Shown one piece after another: positions 5,758 to 10,554 of a DNA stretch of 10,554 nt. The DNA comes from Candidatus Woesearchaeota archaeon (GTDB lineage: Archaea > Nanoarchaeota > Nanoarchaeia > Woesearchaeales > UBA11576): positions 7,856-18,409 of the forward strand of contig DUGW01000018.1 of assembly GCA_013331125.1 (NCBI GenBank), read 5' to 3'. The position numbers and the translations under genes are program-made. Within the stretch, counting starts at the first letter, position 1. Every line of letters starts with the position of its first letter. The notes under the pieces were generated by a model, which had not been told where the DNA came from, did not search any database, and saw nothing but the letters and a program-made list of their open reading frames with translations.

Positions 5758-7752
5758 TCACTTCGTCTTCATCACCCAGACACCATCCCAGTCCTTAGGA
5801 GGCGGAGTCTTCTTGAATATCTCGCAGCGCTCGATGAATGTGACTGAGGGACCATCATCCTTGCCGTCACCTCTGTCTTTCCTGATCTTTAGGCATTCCT
5901 TGAAGCAATGGATGGCCTTGTCCCATTCCTTATCGAAATAGTGTCCAACACCTTCCTCAAACTTGTCACAGAGAGGCTGGTACCACTCCTCAGCCTCAGC
6001 GAAGCTTCCTGCCAGTTCATAGATTATGACAGGCTCTTTCTTGCCTTTCACAGCCACCTTGTCAATCTTCCTCGTCATGAACTCTTTCTGGACGAGCTTC
6101 TTTGTGGATTCGCTGATGAGTATCCTTGAGTTGTAAGGCTTGTTCAGGCCTTCAAGACGGCTGCCCAGATTGACAGTGTCACCCATGGCAGTATAATCAA
6201 ACCTGTCATAAGAACCCATATTGCCGACGACAGCAGGGCCTGAGTTCAGACCTATACCTATATCAAACGAAGGGATGCCGTCCTTCTTCCACTTGGCCTG
6301 AAGCTCCTTGAGTTTCTTCTCCATGTCAAAGCTCGCACGGGCAGCGAGAAGGGCATGATCCTTCTGGTCCATAGGCGCGTTCCAGAAGGCCATGATAGCA
6401 TCACCCATGTACTTGTCCACAACACCATCATGCTTCATGATTATCTGCGTCATGGCAGAGAGGTACTCATTTAGGAGATGGACCAGCTGCTCAGGGGTCA
6501 GGCCTTCAGACAGGGTGGTGAATCCCCTTATATCAGAGAAGAAGACAGTTATGGTCCTCTTTTCACCGCCGAGGTTGAGGGCCTTGGGGTCCTTCATGAC
6601 CTGCTGGATTATCTTGGGAGAGACATACTTCTCGAAAGCGCCGAGCACCTTGGCACGCTCCTTCTTCTCAGACATATAGAAATAAAGGACTACGCCCATA
6701 TAACTGACGATGATCGCAGCAGGGATGTAGACGATGTTGACGATGATGCCTTTCTCGAATATCTTGATCGCGAATATGAAATATATTATGAGAGCGACAA
6801 GATTCAGGATAGGGGCCAGCCAGACAGGCGAGTAATAGAAGATACCGACGACAAGGATAGAGAAGAGGAATATCTTCAGGAGTACAGACCAGTCAGGCTC
6901 CTTGCCGAGGAAATCCTTGTTGATCATGGTCTGGATAGCGTTGGCATGGATCTCCACACCAGGCATTGCCTTGCCGCCGCTGGTAGGGACAAAGTAATCA
7001 TCATGCAGGTCAGGACTCGTGGCGCCTATGAGAACGATCTTGTCCTCAAAGACAGAAGGTTGTATGTTTCCATTCGCGACATCAGCGAAGGAATAACGCT
7101 TGAACGAACCAGGAGCGCCGACAAAATTGACAAGGAAACGCGAATCCTTCCTGGTGAATTCCTTCTTCCAATAATATTGGTAAGCCTTTACGGCGAAATT
7201 GTCATACTCATCAGAAAGGTCCAGCTTAAGGGCGCGGGTGACACCATCAGGGTCAGTTATGATATTTACGTAGGCGACATCCATCACAGAATCCCTTATC
7301 TCTGCCGGCGGAGTCAGCATCTGGTCACCGACGACCTTGCCATCCACCTTCTTGAAAGTGGTGTACTCCACAGGGATTATGATATTGCCGGCATCAGCGA
7401 AAGCCTCAGCCATCTTCTGGTCAGCGACAGGAGTCGATTCCTCAAAGAAAGCCACGTCGATGGCGACCACCTTGGCCTGGTGCAGATACTCGACTATCTC
7501 TGCGAAATAGGTCCTGCTGAAAGGCCAACGGCCGAACTCCTGGATAGAACGGTCATCGATCTCGATGATGACGATATTATCGAGTGGTCGCTTGCCGCCG
7601 TAGAGATTATCAGTAAGCTTGACCTCGACATTAGAGAACAGCCCTACAGAATAGAGCAAAGAAAGTAAAACAAAAGATACTACAGCGACCCCAAAGATCC
7701 TGACGAGCTGCTGCTTGGTCAGGCCCTTGAGCAGTTGTTTCTGCTTTTTCAT
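5758..7752 (-). CDS. CHASE2-domain class III adenylate cyclase
   Basis: A 664-residue membrane sensor predicted to make cAMP from ATP. The order is: one transmembrane segment (about 17-38); an extracytoplasmic CHASE2 sensor domain (about 40-275, with KRPLDNIVIIEIDD, GRWPFSR and DKIVLIGAT signatures); three transmembrane segments (about 288-306, 308-330, 336-358); a helical linker; the cyclase domain (about 395-580); and a C-terminal TPR-like tail (592-664, ending PPPKDWDGVWV). Catalytic residues are all present: metal Asp407 (FSDIRGFT) and Asp451 (KYMGD), adenine-recognising Lys447 and Thr521 (YTAMGDTVN), and transition-state Asn528 and Arg532. The Lys/Thr pair points to a class IIIb adenylate rather than guanylate cyclase. 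It is the second gene of an operon, 42 bp after the FecR-domain gene, and no cAMP receptor is visible nearby. Such proteins are typically bacterial, so horizontal acquisition is likely (inference). Confidence 0.95.
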   Translation of the reverse strand: MKKQKQLLKGLTKQQLVRIFGVAVVSFVLLSLLYSVGLFSNVEVKLTDNLYGGKRPLDNIVIIEIDDRSIQEFGRWPFSRTYFAEIVEYLHQAKVVAIDVAFFEESTPVADQKMAEAFADAGNIIIPVEYTTFKKVDGKVVGDQMLTPPAEIRDSVMDVAYVNIITDPDGVTRALKLDLSDEYDNFAVKAYQYYWKKEFTRKDSRFLVNFVGAPGSFKRYSFADVANGNIQPSVFEDKIVLIGATSPDLHDDYFVPTSGGKAMPGVEIHANAIQTMINKDFLGKEPDWSVLLKIFLFSILVVGIFYYSPVWLAPILNLVALIIYFIFAIKIFEKGIIVNIVYIPAAIIVSYMGVVLYFYMSEKKERAKVLGAFEKYVSPKIIQQVMKDPKALNLGGEKRTITVFFSDIRGFTTLSEGLTPEQLVHLLNEYLSAMTQIIMKHDGVVDKYMGDAIMAFWNAPMDQKDHALLAARASFDMEKKLKELQAKWKKDGIPSFDIGIGLNSGPAVVGNMGSYDRFDYTAMGDTVNLGSRLEGLNKPYNSRILISESTKKLVQKEFMTRKIDKVAVKGKKEPVIIYELAGSFAEAEEWYQPLCDKFEEGVGHYFDKEWDKAIHCFKECLKIRKDRGDGKDDGPSVTFIERCEIFKKTPPPKDWDGVWVMKTK

Positions 7753-7794
7753 TATCTATCTCTGTTATCCTGCCAATCAGGCTGCTCAGCCACC

Positions 7795-8799
7795 TCACTT
7801 GAGAGGCTCTGGCGGCATGGCATCATCTTTCAGAGGGTCCGGAGGCATCTCCTTGCTCTCGAGAATGGCGGGTGCCATCCATCCAGGCAATGGTTCCTTG
7901 TAGCCAAGTGCCTCGAGATCAGCCTTCTCCCTCTTGATCTGCTTGGTCAGCATGACGAACTTCTCCACAGAAGCGACCCTCACAGGCGCCTTCTCGATCA
8001 GGGTATCCTCCCTGATCCTGCCCCAATCCATCTTGCTGATCCTGACATCAGCCTCTTTGTCATCGACACCAGCGATAGCCTTGACTATCCTGTACACATT
8101 AGGGTGCTTGTTGATCTCACGCGCCCTCATCTTGCGCATCTCATACATGGTCTTCCTCTTCTCATCGATTACCATAGCTTTCTCTTCAGGAGTCATCTCC
8201 TCTTCGACGAGCTTGCCGTCACGCAGGACGACCTTTGTAATCTTGGACAATGCCATCTTCTGGCCGCTCTCCTTGGCCATGTAGGTAAGGTCCCCAGAGC
8301 CCATAAGCAAGTGGTCCATCCCCATCATGAAATCAGTGCCGCGGACAGTAGCCACTGTGTTAGGCGTCTCGATCTCATAAGAGGCGATACCTGCCAGTTT
8401 GGTGAACTTGTTCCAGGTAGTGCCTGACTCCTGGTCAATCTTGACCTTATCTTCAGCAAGCTCGGATATCGCGACCTCAGTGTTTGACTTCAGGTTGACT
8501 ATGATAGATTCGTAAAGGACAAGTATCGCAGAGCTGTCAGCAAGGGTCTTGACCTTATCATCCAAAGACAGTTCCATACCATCAGAGGCAGGAGACCAGC
8601 CAGAGCCGGTGTTGACCTGGACATCGCCCTGCTCGATATTGAGATATGCCGGAGTCGTAGGACTGCGCAGCAGAAGTATGAGTGATATGGCGAATATGAG
8701 CACCAGACCGCCTATCGCTCCGAGTATTATGTACCTTTTCTTCTTTGAATCCTTATGATGGGATTTATGTTCTGACGAATGTTCTTTATGTTCTGACAA
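7795..8799 (-). CDS. Membrane-anchored FecR-domain protein
   Basis: A 334-residue protein with a His/Lys/Ser-rich cytoplasmic start (residues 2-17), one transmembrane segment (about 23-44) and an extracytoplasmic FecR domain (about 52-157). FecR features are the GDVQVNTGSGW strand pair, the LSLDDKVKTLADSSAILVL segment, SNTEVAI, and the TPNTVATVRGTDF signature. FecR domains act in bacterial envelope signalling, classically by controlling an anti-sigma function, and also occur as stand-alone surface domains. Residues 160-334 are charged and helical with a Pro/Met-rich end (MPPDPLK repeated with variation). I chose the TTG at 8797-8799, because the Shine-Dalgarno GAGGTG (8806-8811) lies six bases ahead of it; the GTG at 8808 falls inside that site. 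The gene is first in the operon with the CHASE2 cyclase, so the two probably work together, FecR perhaps as partner or ligand of the sensor (inference). Confidence 0.88.
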   Translation of the reverse strand: MSEHKEHSSEHKSHHKDSKKKRYIILGAIGGLVLIFAISLILLLRSPTTPAYLNIEQGDVQVNTGSGWSPASDGMELSLDDKVKTLADSSAILVLYESIIVNLKSNTEVAISELAEDKVKIDQESGTTWNKFTKLAGIASYEIETPNTVATVRGTDFMMGMDHLLMGSGDLTYMAKESGQKMALSKITKVVLRDGKLVEEEMTPEEKAMVIDEKRKTMYEMRKMRAREINKHPNVYRIVKAIAGVDDKEADVRISKMDWGRIREDTLIEKAPVRVASVEKFVMLTKQIKREKADLEALGYKEPLPGWMAPAILESKEMPPDPLKDDAMPPEPLK

Positions 8800-8802
8800 A
8801 TC
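8764..8802 (-). repeat. 21-bp tandem duplication in the FecR-gene start
   Basis: Two 18-bp near-identical units, 8764-8781 and 8785-8802, repeat with a period of 21 bp. In frame they encode SEHKEHS followed by SEHKSHH, giving a histidine-rich cytoplasmic tail just after the start codon. Confidence 0.75.
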
Positions 8803-8805
8803 GAC

Positions 8806-8811
8806 CACCTC
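8806..8811 (-). promoter_or_regulatory. Shine-Dalgarno site that fixes the FecR-protein start
   Basis: GAGGTG followed by six bases and then TTG at 8799. The same spacing is seen at the divergent gene (GGTG, five bases, ATG). The upstream GTG at 8806-8808 is part of the site itself and so is unlikely to be the start. Confidence 0.6.
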
Positions 8812-8850
8812 TTGGAAAAGCTCCCCTAGATATAATATAGGGCAAGGGTG

Positions 8851-8858
8851 TTTATAAA
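8851..8858 (-). promoter_or_regulatory. TATA box for the FecR-cyclase operon
   Basis: A perfect, palindromic TTTATAAA. The predicted start is near 8828, with a leader of about 29 nt to the TTG. It lies 40 bp from the divergent TATA box at 8899, so the two promoters could share control. Confidence 0.6.
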
Positions 8859-8898
8859 TTAATCGGTGGGTCCCATAACTGTGCTTATTTCAGTAACA

Positions 8899-8906
8899 TT
8901 TATAAG
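8899..8906 (+). promoter_or_regulatory. TATA box for the lipoprotein gene at 8961
   Basis: TTTATAAG on the plus strand, with predicted start near 8929 and a leader of about 32 nt that contains GGTGAT at 8952-8957. Confidence 0.55.
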
Positions 8907-8960
8907 TCATCAAATGAACAGTATCTATCAGACCATCCCCTTCTTTGAACAGGTGATAAT

Positions 8961-9605
8961 ATGAAATATGCCATCATCGGACTGACCGTCATCGCGATAA
9001 TTGCAATGCTGATCCTAGGATGTGCTCCTGCACAGGAGGAAGCAGTCACTGAGCCAGCGCCTTACCAGCCGCCAGTGCTGAGAGAGCAGACAGAGATAGC
9101 AGAGCCAGAGTCGGTACCTGTCCCATCAGCAAAGGATACAGATGATGAGCAGGTAAGAGACCTGGAGGAGGAAGAGAAGCAGCTGGAGCTGGGTTCTACA
9201 GAAATCAAGGAAGTCCCTCAATCGCTGTTATCTGATGTCAACTGCACATTCATAGATGAAGAAGGAGAAGAAAGACCTTACGCTTTTGCATTCAGGATAG
9301 CTAACATGGAAGAGAAGGAATGGATATTCGCCCCTCTGTCATATGGCGAGAGGTCAAGGTTCGAGAACCCGATAATATCAGTCAATGCTCTTCAGGTCAC
9401 AAACGGACAATTGGTAGCAGCCTGCGGAAAGTCAAGACTGAAACCAGGAGAGAGTGCAATGTGCCAGTTCGCATTGGAAGACGTCTCAAACACGATCCTC
9501 AGGAAATCACTCCGCAAAGGAGAGACTGCAGCAGGAAACCAGCAGGTCAACTCAGTGAGCCTGAGGACTGCAGGACACGCAGCAGAGATAAGGTTCTTCT
9601 GTTAA
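8961..9605 (+). CDS. Predicted lipoprotein with acidic stalk, function unknown
   Basis: A 214-residue predicted lipoprotein. Residues 1-20 are a strong hydrophobic signal peptide ending in the lipobox L-I-L-G-C21. Residues 22-85 are a Pro/Glu-rich stalk, with a run of Glu at about 69-73. The distal domain (about 88-214) has four cysteines (95, 155, 168 and 214, the last residue), suggesting two disulfides. Its sequence around FAFRIANMEEKEWIF and LKPGESAMCQFAL looks like an immunoglobulin-like beta sandwich. The phrase LKPGESAMC is typical of such edge turns, but I assign no family. The start is supported by GGTGAT three bases before ATG. It is divergent from the FecR-cyclase operon with closely spaced promoters, so it may belong to the same surface system (inference). 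Confidence 0.78.
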   Translation: MKYAIIGLTVIAIIAMLILGCAPAQEEAVTEPAPYQPPVLREQTEIAEPESVPVPSAKDTDDEQVRDLEEEEKQLELGSTEIKEVPQSLLSDVNCTFIDEEGEERPYAFAFRIANMEEKEWIFAPLSYGERSRFENPIISVNALQVTNGQLVAACGKSRLKPGESAMCQFALEDVSNTILRKSLRKGETAAGNQQVNSVSLRTAGHAAEIRFFC

Positions 9606-9608
9606 TGA

Positions 9609-9628
9609 TTTTTTATTCTTGCCTTTTT
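9609..9628 (+). terminator. T-rich terminator after the lipoprotein gene
   Basis: A run of six Ts at 9609-9614 and a run of five at 9624-9628, starting three bases after the stop, without a stem-loop. Confidence 0.5.
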
Positions 9629-9688
9629 GGCATTCTTGATCATTCTTCATTTATCATATTCAGGCATAAACATCTTCCAACATAAACA

Positions 9689-9696
9689 TTTATAAA
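9689..9696 (+). promoter_or_regulatory. TATA box for the multi-pass membrane protein gene
   Basis: A perfect TTTATAAA. The predicted start is near 9719, giving a leader of about 36 nt with GAGGT at 9745-9749 before the ATG. Confidence 0.6.
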
Positions 9697-9754
9697 TCCA
9701 ACCCACTCAGACTTCTCCAGTCATGACTGACTGAAAGAAAAAAAGAGGTAGCTT

Positions 9755-10480
9755 ATGGTAGATGTCGCTGGAGTCGGGATTTATTTCCTGAACATGTTCA
9801 TAACCTGGGTAAAGACCATCTTTGTAGTCCCGTTCCAGAACGTAGACATGTTATGGCTGATGGTCCCATTATGGGCTGCCTGGTTCTTCGCAGAATTCTT
9901 CCAGGAAAAACACGGCACAAGCATGGGAAACGCAATCACCAATGCAGTGGTAGTCATATGGGGAAGCATAGACTGCACAAGGCAGACATTCAGGCTGCTG
10001 GGTGAGGGAGTGCTGAAATGGAACCTGGATCTTTATCTGAGACTCCTGCTCATAATCATAATACTTGGTTATGGTGTGCTGATAGTCATCTTAGGCCTCA
10101 AGGGCAAGAAAGTCATAAAATACATCGGGCGGGTACGTGAAGTCACTTATGTATTCGCGATGTTCGTGCCGGTGTTCTACAATGCAGTGCCGATGACACT
10201 GGTGCATATCGTGGCAGCGATACTGTTCATGCCAATATTCTATTTCGCGATCGAACTGATAGACAGGTATACCCCTAACCCGACAGCAGTCGTCCAGGAC
10301 ATGGAAGAATCAGGCGGCGAGAAGACATCAGGGTTAGGCGAATCAACAAGCAAGAGCAGCGGTTTCGGAGATCTCGGAGGAGGACTTGATGACCTCGGCG
10401 GAAGCAAGAGCGGAAAGAAAAGCGGAGGAGATGATTTCGGCGGAGACCTCGGAGGAGGACTTGGCGATCTCAAGTTTTGA
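9755..10480 (+). CDS. Multi-pass membrane protein with Gly/Asp-rich C-terminal tail
   Basis: A 241-residue integral membrane protein that I cannot assign to a named family. Hydrophobic segments lie at about residues 6-26, 31-49, 92-114, 128-144 and 147-168, with a possible further one at 58-72. Between the second and third is the conserved-looking FFQEKHGTS stretch and a GNAITNAVV helix. From about residue 185 the protein is a soluble tail made of Ser/Lys stretches alternating with GDLGGGL and DDFGG units, surely flexible and probably cytoplasmic. GAGGT five bases before the ATG supports the start. It has its own TATA box and is followed at once by another membrane-protein start, so it is likely the first gene of an operon leaving the window. 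The small hydrophobic bundle and sticky-looking tail could serve as a membrane organiser, but that is a guess. Confidence 0.8.
   Translation: MVDVAGVGIYFLNMFITWVKTIFVVPFQNVDMLWLMVPLWAAWFFAEFFQEKHGTSMGNAITNAVVVIWGSIDCTRQTFRLLGEGVLKWNLDLYLRLLLIIIILGYGVLIVILGLKGKKVIKYIGRVREVTYVFAMFVPVFYNAVPMTLVHIVAAILFMPIFYFAIELIDRYTPNPTAVVQDMEESGGEKTSGLGESTSKSSGFGDLGGGLDDLGGSKSGKKSGGDDFGGDLGGGLGDLKF
10373..10462 (+). repeat. 15-bp direct repeat coding for the glycine-rich tail
   Basis: CTCGGAGGAGGACTT occurs at 10373-10387 and again at 10448-10462, in the same frame, encoding LGGGL each time. The flanking GAT codons extend the protein repeat to (G)DLGGGL followed by DDL or GDL. Confidence 0.7.
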
Positions 10481-10494
10481 AAAAGGTATGGAAG

Positions 10495-10554
10495 ATGGTA
10501 GTCTCTAAAATAATATACGGGTTGCAGATCCTGCAGATAATGTTCCTGTTCCTG
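10495..10554 (+). CDS. Start of a membrane protein, cut by the window end
   Basis: From the ATG at 10495 the frame is open for 20 codons to the window end, with a hydrophobic sequence (IIYGLQILQIMFLFL) that looks like a first transmembrane helix. An in-frame TTG at 10477, overlapping the stop of the previous gene, would add KKVWK and is a fair alternative. Either way it is closely coupled to the multi-pass membrane protein before it. Too little is present to name it. Confidence 0.45.
   Translation, partial: MVVSKIIYGLQILQIMFLFL

Noticed and set aside
6478..7668. A 396-codon plus-strand open frame opposite the cyclase gene.
   Set aside because: It is the antisense shadow of the CHASE2-cyclase; its translation is a charged, non-globular mixture and it has no promoter or ribosome site.
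5758..8799. A Pycsar-type antiviral cyclase system.
   Set aside because: The cyclase is membrane-bound with a CHASE2 sensor and has class IIIb adenylate-type residues; no cyclic-nucleotide-activated effector (TIR or membrane effector) is encoded next to it.

Overview
This is an archaeal window, most likely from an uncultivated lineage of the DPANN type, for example Woesearchaeota-like (inferred, not proven). The firm anchor is a complete archaeal/eukaryotic-type ribosomal protein L15e. Supporting signs are TTTATAAA/TTTAAAAA TATA boxes 15-50 nt before most isolated starts, T-rich tracts instead of hairpin terminators, and GGAGG/GGTGAT ribosome binding sites. Only L15e is housekeeping; most of the rest looks like cell-envelope or signalling proteins.

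Layout. Positions 1-86 hold a GC-rich, foldable stretch of unknown nature. Positions 87-3237 (minus) are a tightly overlapping three-gene operon: a GT4-type glycosyltransferase with a basic tail, a very acidic two-zinc-motif protein, and a lipoprotein ending in a VWC/pacifastin-like six-cysteine module. After a 200-nt divergent promoter region comes a plus-strand Asn-rich lipoprotein (3438-4079). Then follows rpl15e (4303-4881) with a leader of about 108 nt that contains a possible 28-codon mini-ORF. A minus-strand unknown soluble protein (4953-5465) and a plus-strand 49-residue zinc ribbon (5603-5752) are divergently transcribed from 5466-5602.

Positions 5758-8799 (minus) are a two-gene operon: a FecR-domain membrane-anchored protein followed by a CHASE2-class III adenylate cyclase with all catalytic residues visible. 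This is a bacterial-style sensor and cAMP-synthesis module in an archaeal contig, and is the most interesting part of the window. Divergent from it are a third lipoprotein (8961-9605), then a multi-pass membrane protein with a Gly/Asp-rich tail (9755-10480), then the beginning of another membrane protein running off the end.

No stretch over 300 bases lacks a gene. The largest gaps are 4080-4302, 3238-3437, 8800-8960, 9606-9754 and 5466-5602, and each contains recognisable promoters. I see no tRNA, complete rRNA, CRISPR array, transposase or origin.
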